The notes under the pieces are model-generated. The model saw only the letters and a list, made by a program, of their open reading frames with translations, had not been told where the DNA came from and did not search any database. Both the position numbers and the translations under genes were made by a program. A stretch of 64,000 nucleotides of DNA from contig JAVYIG010007907.1 of NCBI GenBank assembly GCA_035222895.1, forward strand, positions 31,529 through 95,528, in the 5' to 3' direction. The first letter of the stretch is position 1. Every line of letters begins with the position of its first letter. The stretch is from Strongylocentrotus droebachiensis. Lineage: Eukaryota > Echinodermata > Echinoidea > Camarodonta > Strongylocentrotidae. Shown here piece after piece: positions 1-14,935 of the stretch.

Positions 1-2780
1 CCATAGAGCCACCATTCATCTACCATAGAGCCACCATTCATCTACCATAGAGCCACCATTCAACTGCCATAGAGAAACCATTCATTTACCATAGAGCCAC
101 CATTCATCTACCATAGAGCCACCATTTAAATACCATAGAGCCACCATTTAAATAACATAGAGCCACCTTTCATCTACCATAGAGCCATCATTCATCTACC
201 ATAGAGCCACCATTCATCTACCCTAGGGCCACCATTCATCTACCATTCATCTACCACTCATCTACCATAGATCCACCATTCATCTACCATACAGCCACCA
301 TTCATCTATCATAGAGCCACTATTCATCTACCACAGAGCCACCATTTAAATACCATAGAGCCACCATTCAACTACCATAGAGCCACCAATTAAACACCCT
401 AGAGCCACCATTTATATTCCATAGAGCCACCATTCATCTACCATAGAGCCATCATTCATCTACCATAGAGCCACAATTCATCTACCATAGAGCCACCATT
501 CATCTACCATAGAGCCACCATTCAACTACCATAGGCCACCATTCATTTACCATGGAGCCACCATTCATCTACCATAGAGCCACCATTTAAATACAATAGA
601 GCCACCATTCATCTACCATAGAGCCACCATTCATCCACCATAGAGCCACCATTCATCTACCATAGAGCCAGCATTCATGTACCATAGAGCCACCATTCAT
701 AAACCATAGGGCTACCATTCATCTACCATTCATCCACCATTCATCTACCATAGAGCCATCATTCATCTACCATAGAGCCACCATTCATCTACCATAGAGC
801 CACCATTCATCTACCATAGAGCCACAATTCATCTACCATAGGGCTACCATTCATCTACAATTCATCCACCATTCATCTACCATAGAGCCATCATTCATCT
901 ACCATAGGGCCACCATTTATCTACCATTCATCCACCACTCATCCACCATTCATCTACCATAGAGCCACCATTCATCTACCATAGAGCCACCATTATTCTA
1001 CCATAGAGCCACCATTCATCTACCATAGGGCCACCATTTATCTACCATTCATCCACCACTCATCTACCATTCATCTACCATAGAGCCACCATTCATCTAC
1101 CATAGAGCCACCATTCTTCTACCATAGAGCTACCATTCATCTACCATAGGGCCACCATTCATCTACCATTTATTCACCACTCATCTACCATTCATCTACC
1201 ATAGAGCCACCATTCTGCTACCATAGAGGCACCATTCATCTACCATAGGGCTACCATTCATCTACCATTCATCACCATTCATCTACCATAGAGCCATCAT
1301 TTATCTACCATAGGGCCACCATTTATCTACCATTCATCCACCACTCATCTACCATTCATCTACCATAGAGCCACCATTCATCTACCATAGAGCCACCATT
1401 ATTCTACATAGAGCCACCATTCATCTACCATAGGGCCACCATTTATCTACCATTCATCTACCATTCATCTACCACTCATCTACCATAGAGCCACCATTCA
1501 TCTACCATAGAGCCACCATTCATCTACCATAGAGCCACCATTCATCTGACCATAGAGCCACCATTCATCTACCATCGAGCTACCATTCATCTACCATTCA
1601 TCCACCACTCATCTACCATAGAGCCACCATTCATCTACCATAGAGCCACTATTCATCTACCATAGAGCCATCATTTATCTACCATAGAGAAACCATTTAA
1701 ATAACATAGAGCCACCATTCATCTACCATAGAGCCATCATTCATCTACCATAGAGCCACCATTCATCTACCATAGAGTCACTATTCATCTACAATAGAGC
1801 TACCATTCATCTACCATTCACCCACCACTCATCTACCATAGAGCCACCATTCATCTACCATAGAGCCACCATTCATCTACCATTCATCCACCATAGAGCC
1901 ACCATTCATCCACCATAGAACAACCATTCATCTACAATAGAGCCACCATTTATCTACCATAGAGTCACTATTCATCTACCATAGAGCTACCATTCATCTA
2001 CCATTCACCCACCACTCATCTACCATTCATCTACCATAGAGCCACCATTCATCTACCATAGAGCCACCATTCATCTACCATATAGCCACCATTCATCTAC
2101 CATAGAGCCACGACTCATCTACCATAGAGCCACCATTCATCTACCATAGAGCCACCATTCAACTACCATAGAGCCACCATTCATCTACCATAGAGCCATC
2201 ATTCATCTACCATAGGGCCACCATTCATCTACCATTTATTCACCACTCATCTACCATTCATCTACCATAGAGCCACCATTCATCTACCATAGAGCCACCA
2301 TTCATCTACCATAGAGCCACCATTCATCTACCATAGACCCACCATTCATCTACCATAGAGCCACCATTCATCTACCATAGAGCCACTATTCATCTCCATA
2401 GAGCTACCATTCATCTACCATTCACCCACCAACCATCTACCATTCATCTACCATAGAGCCACCATTCATCTACCATAGAGCCACCATTCATCTACCATAG
2501 AGCCACCATTCATCTACCATAGACCCACCATTCATCTACCATAGAGCCACCATTCATCTACCATAGAGCCACCATTCATCTACCATAGAGCTACCATTCA
2601 TCTACCTTTCACCCACCACTCATCTACCATTCATCTACCATTTAAATACCATAGATTCACCATTTATATACCATAGAGCCATCATTCATCTACCATAGAG
2701 CCACCATTCATCTACCATAGAGTCACTATTCATCTACCATAGAGCTACCATTCATCTACCATTCACCACCACTCATCTAC

Positions 2781-4180
2781 CATAGAGCCACCATTCATCT
2801 ACCATAGAGCCACCATTCATCTACCATTCATCCACCATAGAGCCACCATTCATCCACCATAGAACAACCATTCATCTACCATAGAGCCACCATTTATCTA
2901 CCATAGAGTCACTATTCATCTACCATAGAGCTACCATTCATCTACCATTCACCCACCACTCATCTACCATTCATCTACCATAGAGCCACCATTCATCTAC
3001 CATAGAGCCACCATTCATCTACCATATAGCCACCATTCATCTACCATAGAGCCACGACTCATCTACCATAGAGCCACCATTCATCTACCATAGAGCCACC
3101 ATTCAACTACCATAGAGCCACCATTCATCTACCATAGAGCCATCATTCATCTACCATAGGGCCACCATTCATCTACCATTTATTCACCACTCATCTACCA
3201 TTCATCTACCATAGAGCCACCATTCATCTACCATAGAGCCACCATTCATCTACCATAGAGCCACCATTCATCTACCATAGACCCACCATTCATCTACCAT
3301 AGAGCCACCATTCATCTACCATAGAGCCACTATTCATCTACCATAGAGCTACCATTCATCTACCATTCACCCACCACCCATCTACCATTCATCTACCATA
3401 GAGCCACCATTCATCTACCATAGAGCCACCATTCATCTACCATAGAGCCACCATTCATCTACCATAGACCCACCATTCATCTACCATAGAGCCACCATTC
3501 ATCTACCATAGAGCCACCATTCATCTACCATAGAGCTACCATTCATCTACCTTTCACCCACCACTCATCTACCATTCATCTACCATTTAAATACCATAGA
3601 GCCACCATTTATATACCATAGAGCCACCATTCATCTACCATAGAGCCATCATTCATCTACCATATAGCCACCATTCGTCTACCATAGAGCCACCATTCAT
3701 CTACCATAGGGCCACCATTCATCTACAATAGAGCCACCATTCATCTACCATAGAGCCATTCATCTACCATAGAGCCACCATTCATCTACCATAGAGCTAC
3801 CATTCATCTACCATAGAGCCACCATTCATCTACCATAGAGCCACCATTCATCTACTATAGAGCCACCATTCATCTACCATAGAGCCACCATTCATCTACC
3901 ATAGAGCCACTATTCATCCACCATAGAGCCACCATTCATCTACCATAGAGCCACCATTCATATACCATAGAGCCACCATTCATCTACCATAGAGCCACCA
4001 TTCATCTACCATAGGGCTATCATTCATCTACCATTCATCCACCATTCATCTACCATAGAGCCACCATTCATCTACAATAGGGCTACCATTCATCTACCAT
4101 TCTTCCACCATTCATCTACCATAGAGCCACCATTCATTTACCATAGGCCCACCAGTCTTCTACCATAGATCCACCATTCT
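2781..4180. repeat. Local ~1.4-kb tandem duplication unit in satellite 1
   Basis: The order of variants beginning near 2781 (11-bp CCATTCATCCA step, GAACAACC unit, CATTTATCTA, GAGTCACT) is repeated from about 4186, an offset of about 1405 bp. The copy differs by loss of 44 bp (two 22-bp units) after the TTTATTCACCACTC marker, near 3200 compared with near 4590. This is a smaller tandem layer inside the larger higher-order pattern. Edges are approximate. Confidence 0.65.
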
Positions 4181-7100
4181 TCTACCATAGAGCCACCATT
4201 CATCTACCATAGAGCCACCATTCATCTACCATTCATCCACCATAGAGCCACCATTCATCCACCATAGAACAACCATTCATCTACCATAGAGCCACCATTT
4301 ATCTACCATAGAGTCACTATTCATCTACCATAGAGCTACCATTCATCTACCATTCACCCACCACTCATCTACCATTCATCTACCATAGAGCCACCATTCA
4401 TCTACCATAGAGCCACCATTCATCTACCATATAGCCACCATTCATCTACCATAGAGCCACGACTCATCTACCATAGAGCCACCATTCATCTACCATAGAG
4501 CCACCATTCAACTACCATAGAGCCACCATTCATCTACCATAGAGCCATCATTCATCTACCATAGGGCCACCATTCATCTACCATTTATTCACCACTCATC
4601 TACCATTCATCTACCATAGAGCCACCATTCATCTACCATAGACCCACCATTCATCTACCATAGAGCCACCATTCATCTACCATAGAGCCACTATTCATCT
4701 ACCATAGAGCTACCATTCATCTACCATTCACCCACCACCCATCTACCATTCATCTACCATAGAGCCACCATTCATCTACCATAGAGCCACCATTCATCTA
4801 CCATAGAGCCACCATTCATCTACCATAGACCCACCATTCATCTACCATAGAGCCACCATTCATCTACCATAGAGCCACCATTCATCTACCATAGAGCTAC
4901 CATTCATCTACCTTTCACCCACCACTCATCTACCATTCATCTACCATTTAAATACCATAGAGCCACCATTTATATACCATAGAGCCACCATTCATCTACC
5001 ATAGAGCCATCATTCATCTACCATATAGCCACCATTCGTCTACCATAGAGCCACCATTCATCTACCATAGGGCCACCATTCATCTACAATAGAGCCACCA
5101 TTCATCTACCATAGAGCCATTCATCTACCATAGAGCCACCATTCATCTACCATAGAGCTACCATTCATCTACCATAGAGCCACCATTCATCTACCATAGA
5201 GCCACCATTCATCTACTATAGAGCCACCATTCATCTACCATAGAGCCACCATTCATCTACCATAGAGCCACTATTCATCCACCATAGAGCCACCATTCAT
5301 CTACCATAGAGCCACCATTCATATACCATAGAGCCACCATTCATCTACCATAGAGCCACCATTCATCTACCATAGGGCTATCATTCATCTACCATTCATC
5401 CACCATTCATCTACCATAGAGCCACCATTCATCTACAATAGGGCTACCATTCATCTACCATTCTTCCACCATTCATCTACCATAGAGCCACCATTCATTT
5501 ACCATAGGCCCACCAGTCTTCTACCATAGATCCACCATTCTTCTACCATAGAGCCACCATTCATCTACCATAGAGCCACCATTCATCTACCATAGAGCCA
5601 CCATTCATCTACCATAGAGCCACCATTCATCTACCATAGGGCCACCATTCATCTACCATTTATTCACCACTCATCTACCATTCATCTACCATAGAGCCAC
5701 CATTCATCTACCATAGAGCCACCATTCATCTACCATAGAGCCACCATTCATCTACCATAGAGCCACCATTCATCTACCATAGAGCTACCATTCATCTACC
5801 ATTCACCCACCACTCATCTACCCTTCATCTACCATAGAGCCACCATTCATCTACCATAGAGCCATCATTCATCTACCATAGGGCCACCATTCATCTACCA
5901 TTTATTCACCACTCATCTACCATTCATCTACCATAGAGCCACCATTCATCTACCATAGAGCCACCATTCATCTACCATAGAGCCACCATTCATCTACCAT
6001 CGAGCTACCATTCATCTACCATTCATCCACCACTCATCTACTATAGAGCCACCATTCATCTACCATAGAGCCATCATTAATATACCATAGAGCCACCATT
6101 CATCTACCATAGAGCCACTATTCATCTACCATAGAGCCATCATTTATCTACCATAGAGAAACCATTTAAATAACATAGAGCCACCATTCATCTACCATAG
6201 AGCCATCATTCATCTACCATAGAGCCACCATTCATCTACCATAGAGTCACTATTCATCTACCATAGAGCTACCATTCATCTACCATTCACCCACCACTCA
6301 TCTACCATTCATCTACCATAGAGCCACCATTCATCTACCATTCATCCACCATAGAGCCACCATTCATCCACCATAGAACAACCATTCATCTACCATAGAG
6401 CCACCATTTATCTACCATAGAGTCACTATTCATCTACCATAGAGCTACCATTCATTTACCATTCACCCACCACTCATCTACCATTCATCTACCATAGAGC
6501 CACCATTCATCTACCATAGAGCCACCATTCATCTACCATATAGCCACCATTCATCTACCATAGAGCCACGACTCATCTACCATAGAGCCACCATTCATCT
6601 ACCATTGAGCCACCATTCAACTACCATAGAGCCACCATTCATCTACCATAGAGCCATCATTCATCTACCATAGGGCCACCATTCATCTACCATTTATTCA
6701 CCACTTATCTACCATTCATCTACCATAGAGCCACCATTCATCTACCATAGAGCCACCATTCATCTACCATAGAGCCACCATTCATCTACCATAGACCCAC
6801 CATTCATCTACCATAGAGCCACCATTCATATACCATAGAGCCACTATTCATCTACCATAGAGCTACCATTCATCTACCATTCACCCACCACTCATCTACC
6901 ATTCATCTACCATAGAGCCACCATTCATCTACCATAGAGCCACAATTCATCTACCATAGAGCCACCATTCATCTACCATAGACCCACCATTCATCTACCA
7001 TAGAGCCACCATTCATCTACCATAGAGCCACCATTCATCTACCATAGAGCTACCATTCATCTACCATAGAGCCACCATTCATCTACCATAGAGCCACCAT

Positions 7101-8995
7101 TCATCTACCATAGGGCCACCATTCATCTACCATTTATTCACCACTCATCTACCATTCATCTACCATAGAGCCACCATTCATCTACCATAGAGCCACCATT
7201 CATCTACCATAGAGCCACCATTCATCTACCATCGAGCTACCATTCATCTACCATTCATCCACCACTCATCTACCATAGAGCCACCATTCATCTACCATAG
7301 AGCCATCATTAATATACCATAGAGCCACCATTCATCTACCATAGAGCCACTATTCATCTACCATAGAGCCATCATTTATCTACCATAGAGAAACCATTTA
7401 AATAACATAGAGCCACCATTCATCTACCATAGAGCCATCATTCATCTACCATAGAGCCACCATTCATCTACCATAGAGTCACTATTCATCTACCATAGAG
7501 CTACCATTCATCTACCATTCACCCACCACTCATCTACCATTCATCTACCATAGAGCCACCATTCATCTACCATAGAGCCACCATTCATCTACCATAGAGC
7601 CACCATTCATCTACCATTCATCCACCATAGAGCCACCATTCATCCACCATAGAACAACCATTCATCTACCATAGAGCCACCATTTATCTACCATAGAGTC
7701 ACTATTCATCTACCATAGAGCCACCATTCATCTACCATAGAGCTACCATTCATCTACCATTCACCCACCACTCATCTACCCTTTATCTACCATAGAGCCA
7801 CCATTCATCTACCATAGAGCCATCATTCATCTACCATTATAGCCATCATTCATCTACCATAGAGCCATCATTCATCTACCATAGAGCCACCATTCATCTA
7901 CCATAGAGCCACCATTCATCTACCATAGAGCCACCATTCATCTACCATAGAGCCACCATTCATCTACCATAGGGCCACCATTCATCTACCATTTATTCAC
8001 CACTCATCTACCATTCATCTACCATAGAGCCACCATTCATCTACCATAGAGCCACCATTCATCTACCATAGAGCCACCATTCATCTACCATCGAGCTACC
8101 ATTCATCTACCATTCATCCACCACTCATCTACCATAGAGCCACCATTCATCTACCATAGAGCCATCATTAATATACCATAGAGCCACCATTCATCTACCA
8201 TAGAGCCACTATTCATCTACCATAGAGCCATCATTTATCTACCATAGAGAAACCATTTAAATAACATAGAGCCACCATTCATCTACCATAGAGCCATCAT
8301 TCATCTACCATAGAGCCACCATTCATCTACCATAGAGTCACTATTCATCTACCATAGAGCTACCATTCATCTACCATTCACCCACCACTCATCTACCATT
8401 CATCTACCATAGAGCCACCATTCATCTACCATAGAGCCACCATTCATCTACCATAGAGCCACCATTCATCTACCATTCATCCACCATAGAGCCACCATTC
8501 ATCCACCATAGAACAACCATTCATCTACCATAGAGCCACCATTTATCTACCATAGAGTCACTATTCATCTACCATAGAGCTACCATTCATTTACCATTCA
8601 CCCACCACTCATCTACCATTCATCTACCATAGAGCCACCATTCATCTACCATAGAGCCACCATTCATCTACCATATAGCCACCATTCATCTACCATAGAG
8701 CCACGACTCATCTACCATAGAGCCACCATTCATCTACCATTGAGCCACCATTCAACTACCATAGAGCCACCATTCATCTACCATAGAGCCATCATTCATC
8801 TACCATAGGGCCACCATTCATCTACCATTTATTCACCACTTATCTACCATTCATCTACCATAGAGCCACCATTCATCTACCATAGAGCCACCATTCATCT
8901 ACCATAGAGCCACCATTCATCTACCATAGACCCACCATTCATCTACCATAGAGCCACCATTCATATACCATAGAGCCACTATTCATCTACCATAG
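4181..8995. repeat. Higher-order duplication in satellite 1, copy 1
   Basis: This block of about 4.8 kb reappears at 14936-19750 with a constant offset of 10,755 bp. I checked the register by eye at several points. The CATTTATCTACCATAGAGTC marker at 4296, 6405, 7681 and 8540 recurs at 15051, 17160, 18436 and 19295, giving the same spacings of 2109, 1276 and 859 bp. Rare variants such as the CTACCATTAT step near 7831 also line up. Boundaries are where variant order stops matching, so they are good to about one 22-bp unit. Confidence 0.85.
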
Positions 8996-11900
8996 AGCCA
9001 CCATTCATCTACCATAGAGCCACCATTCATCTACCATATAGCCACCATTCATCTACCATAGAGCCACGACTCATCTACCATAGAGCCACCATTCATCTAC
9101 CATTGAGCCACCATTCAACTACCATAGAGCCACCATTCATCTACCATAGAGCCACCATTCATCTACCATTTATTCACCACTTATCTACCATTCATCTACC
9201 ATAGAGCCACCATTCATCTACCATAGAGCCACGACTCATCTACCATAGAGCCACCATTCATCTACCATTGAGCCACCATTCAACTACCATAGAGCCACCA
9301 TTCATCTACCATAGAGCCATCATTCATCTACCATAGGGCCACCATTCATCTACCATTTATTCACCACTTATCTACCATTCATCTACCATAGAGCCACCAT
9401 TCATCTACCATAGAGCCACCATTCATCTACCATAGAGCCACCATTCATCTACCATAGACCCACCATTCATCTACCATAGAGCCACCATTCATATACCATA
9501 GAGCCACTATTCATCTACCATAGAGCTACCATTCATCTACCATTCACCCACCACTCATCTACCATTCATCTACCATAGAGCCACCATTCATCTACCATAG
9601 AGCCACAATTCATCTACCATAGAGCCACCATTCATCTACCATAGACCCACCATTCATCTACCATAGAGCCACCATTCATCTACCATAGAGCCACCATTCA
9701 TCTACCATAGAGCTACCATTCATCTACCATAGAGCCACCATTCATCTACCATAGAGCCACCATTCATCTACCATAGGGCCACCATTCATCTACCATTTAT
9801 TCACCACTCATCTACCATTCATCTACCATAGAGCCACCATTCATCTACCATAGAGCCACCATTCATCTACCATAGAGCCACCATTCATCTACCATCGAGC
9901 TACCATTCATCTACCATTCATCCACCACTCATCTACCATAGAGCCACCATTCATCTACCATAGAGCCATCATTAATATACCATAGAGCCACCATTCATCT
10001 ACCATAGAGCCACTATTCATCTACCATAGAGCCATCATTTATCTACCATAGAGAAACCATTTAAATAACATAGAGCCACCATTCATCTACCATAGAGCCA
10101 TCATTCATCTACCATAGAGCCACCATTCATCTACCATAGAGTCACTATTCATCTACCATAGAGCTACCATTCATCTACCATTCACCCACCACTCATCTAC
10201 CATTCATCTACCATAGAGCCACCATTCATCTACCATAGAGCCACCATTCATCTACCATAGAGCCACCATTCATCTACCATTCATCCACCATAGAGCCACC
10301 ATTCATCCACCATAGAACAACCATTCATCTACCATAGAGCCACCATTTATCTACCATAGAGTCACTATTCATCTACCATAGAGCTACCATTCATCTACCA
10401 TTCACCCACCACTCATCTACCATTCATCTACCATAGAGCCACCATTCATCTACCATAGGGCTACCATTCATCTACCATTCATCCACCATTCATCTACCAT
10501 AGAGCCACCATTCATCTACCATAGAGCCACCATTCATCTACCATAGACCCACCATTCATCTACCATAGAGCCACCATTCATCTACCATAGAGCCACAATT
10601 CATCTACCATAGGGCCACCATTCATCTACCATTTATTCACCACTCATCTACCATTCATCTACCATAGAGCCACCATTCATCTACCATAGAGCCACCATTC
10701 ATCTACCATAGAGCCACCATTCATCTACCATAGACCCACCATTCATCTACCATAGAGCCACCATTCATCTACCATAGAGCCACTATTCATCTACCATAGA
10801 GCTACCATTCATCTACCATTCACCCACCACTCATCTACCATTCATCTACCATAGAGCCACCATTCATCTACCATAGAGCCACAATTCATCTACCATAGAG
10901 CCACCATTCATCTACCATAGACCCACCATTCATCTACCATAGAGCCACCATTCATCTACCATAGAGCCACCATTCATCTACCATAGAGCTACCATTCATC
11001 TACCATTCACCCACCACTCATCTACCATTCATCTACCATAGAGCCACCAATCATCTACCATAGAGCCACCATTCATCTACCATAGAGCCACCATTCATCT
11101 ACCATAGAGCCACCATTCATCTACCATAGAGCCACCATTCATCTACCATAGAGAAACCATTTAAATACCATAGAGCCACCATTTATATACCATAGAGCCA
11201 CCATTCATCTACCATAGAGCCATCATTCATCTACCATATAGCCACCATTCATCTACCATAGAGTCACCATTCATCTACCATAGAGCCACCATTCATCTAC
11301 AATAGAGCCACCATTCATCTACCATAGAGCCATTCATCTACCATAGAGCCACCATTCATCTACCATAGAGCTACCATTCATCTACCATAGAGCCACCATT
11401 CATCTACCATAGAGCCACCATTCATCTACCATAGAGCCACCATTCATCTACCATAGAGCCACCATTCATCTACCATAGAGCCACTATTCATCCACCATAG
11501 AGCCACCATTCATCTACCATAGAGCCACCATTCATATACCATAGAGCCACCATTCATCTACCATAGAGCCACCATTCATCTACCATAGGGCTATCATTCA
11601 TCTACCATTCATCCACCATTCATCTACCATAGAGCCACCATTCATCTACCATAGAGCCACCATTCATCTACCATAGACCCACCATTCATCTACCATAGAG
11701 CCACCATTCATCTACCATAGAGCCACAATTCATCTACCATAGGGCTACCATTCATCTACCATTCATCCACCATTCATCTACCATAGAGCCACCATTCATC
11801 TACCTTAGAGCCACCATTCATCTACCATAGACCCACCATTCATCTACCATAGAGCCACCATTCATCTACCATAGAGCCACTATTCATCTACCATAGAGCT

Positions 11901-14900
11901 ACCATTCATCTACCATTCACCCACCACTCATCTACCATTCATCTACCATAGAGCCACCATTCATCTACCATAGAGCCACAATTCATCTACCATAGAGCCA
12001 CCATTCATCTACCATAGACCCACCATTCATCTACCATAGAGCCACCATTCATCTACCATAGAACCACCATTCATCTACCATAGAGCTACCATTCATCTAC
12101 CATTCACCCACCACTCATCTACCATTCATCTACCATAGAGCCACCAATCATCTACCATAGAGCCACCATTCATCTACCATAGAGCCACCATTCATCTACC
12201 ATAGAGCCACTATTCATCCACCATAGAGCCACCATTCATCTACCATAGAGCCACCATTCATATACCATAGAGCCACCATTCATCTACCATAGAGCCACCA
12301 TTCATCTACAATAGGGCTACCATTCATCTACCATTCTTCCACCATTCATCTACCATAGAGCCACCATTCATTTACCATAGGCCCACCAGTCTTCTACCAT
12401 AGATCCACCATTCATCTACCATAGAGCCACCATTCATCTACCATAGAGCCACCATTCATCTACCATAGAGCCACCATTCATCTACCATAGAGCCACCATT
12501 CATCTACCATAGGGCCACCATTCATCTACCATTTATTCACCACTCATCTACCATTCATCTACCATAGAGCCACCATTCATCTACCATAGAGCCACCATTC
12601 ATCTACCATAGAGCCACCATTCATCTACCATAGAGCCACCATTCATCTACCATAGAGCTACCATTCATCTACCATTCACCCACCACTCATCTACCCTTCA
12701 TCTACCATAGAGCCACCATTCATCTACCATAGAGCCATCATTCATCTACCATTATAGCCATCATTCATCTACCATAGAGCCATCATTCATCTACCATAGA
12801 GCCACCATTCATCTACCATAGAGCCACCATTCATCTACCATAGAGCCACCATTCATCTACCATAGAGCCACCATTCATCTACCATAGGGCCACCATTCAT
12901 CTACCATTTATTCACCACTCATCTACCATTCATCTACCATAGAGCCACCATTCATCTACCATAGAGCCACCATTCATCTACCATAGAGCCACCATTCATC
13001 TACCATAGAGCCACCATTCATCTACCATAGAGCTACCATTCATCTACCATTCACCCACCACTCATCTACCATTCATCTACCATAGAGCCACCATTCATCT
13101 ACCATAGAGCCATCATTCATCTACCATATAGCCATCTTTCATCTACCATAGAGCCACCATTCATCTACCATAGAGCCAACATTCATCTACCATAGGGCTA
13201 TCATTCATCTACCATTCATCCACCATTCATCTACCATAGAGCCACCATTCATCTACAATAGGGCTACCATTCATCTACCATTCTTCCACCATTCATCTAC
13301 CATAGAGCCACCATTCATTTACCATAGGCCCACCAGTCTTCTACCATAGATCCACCATTCATCTACCATAGAGCCACCATTCATCTACCATAGAGCCACC
13401 ATTCATCTACCATAGAGCCACCATTCATCTACCATAGAGCCACCATTCATCTACCATAGGGCCACCATTCATCTACCATTTATTCACCACTCATCTACCA
13501 TTCATCTACCATAGAGCCACCATTCATCTACCATAGAGCCACCATTCATCTACCATAGAGCCACCATTCATCTACCATAGAGCCACCATTCATCTACCAT
13601 AGAGCTACCATTCATCTACCATTCACCCACCACTCATCTACCCTTCATCTACCATAGAGCCACCATTCATCTACCATAGAGCCATCATTCATCTACCATT
13701 ATAGCCATCATTCATCTACCATAGAGCCATCATTCATCTACCATAGAGCCACCATTCATCTACCATAGAGCCACCATTCATCTACCATAGAGCCACCATT
13801 CATCTACCATAGAGCCACCATTCATCTACCATAGGGCCACCATTCATCTACCATTTATTCACCACTCATCTACCATTCATCTACCATAGAGCCACCATTC
13901 ATCTACCATAGAGCCACCATTCATCTACCATAGAGCCACCATTCATCTACCATCGAGCTACCATTCATCTACCATTCATCCACCACTCATCTACCATAGA
14001 GCCACCATTCATCTACCATAGAGCCATCATTAATATACCATAGAGCCACCATTCATCTACCATAGAGCCACTATTCATCTACCATAGAGCCATCATTTAT
14101 CTACCATAGAGAAACCATTTAAATAACATAGAGCCACCATTCATCTACCATAGAGCCATCATTCATCTACCATAGAGCCACCATTCATCTACCATAGAGT
14201 CACTATTCATCTACCATAGAGCTACCATTCATCTACCATTCACCCACCACTCATCTACCATTCATCTACCATAGAGCCACCATTCATCTACCATAGAGCC
14301 ACCATTCATCTACCATAGAGCCACCATTCATCTACCATTCATCCACCATAGAGCCACCATTCATCCACCATAGAACAACCATTCATCTACCATAGAGCCA
14401 CCATTTATCTACCATAGAGTCACTACTCATCTACCATAGAGCTACCATTCATTTACCATTCACCCACCACTCATCTACCATTCATCTACCATAGAGCCAC
14501 CATTCATCTACCATAGAGCCACCATTCATCTACCATATAGCCACCATTCATCTACCATAGAGCCACGACTCATCTACCATAGAGCCACCATTCATCTACC
14601 ATTGAGCCACCATTCAACTACCATAGAGCCACCATTCATCTACCATAGAGCCATCATTCATCTACCATAGGGCCACCATTCATCTACCATTTATTCACCA
14701 CTTATCTACCATTCATCTACCATAGAGCCACCATTCATCTACCATAGAGCTACCATTCATCTACCTTTCACCCACCACTCATCTACCATTCATCTACCAT
14801 TTAAATACCATAGAGCCACCATTTATATACCATAGAGCCATCATTCATCTACCATAGAGCCACCATTCATCTACCATAGAGTCACTATTCATCTACCATA

Positions 14901-14935
14901 GAGCTACCATTCATCTACCATTCACCCACCACTCA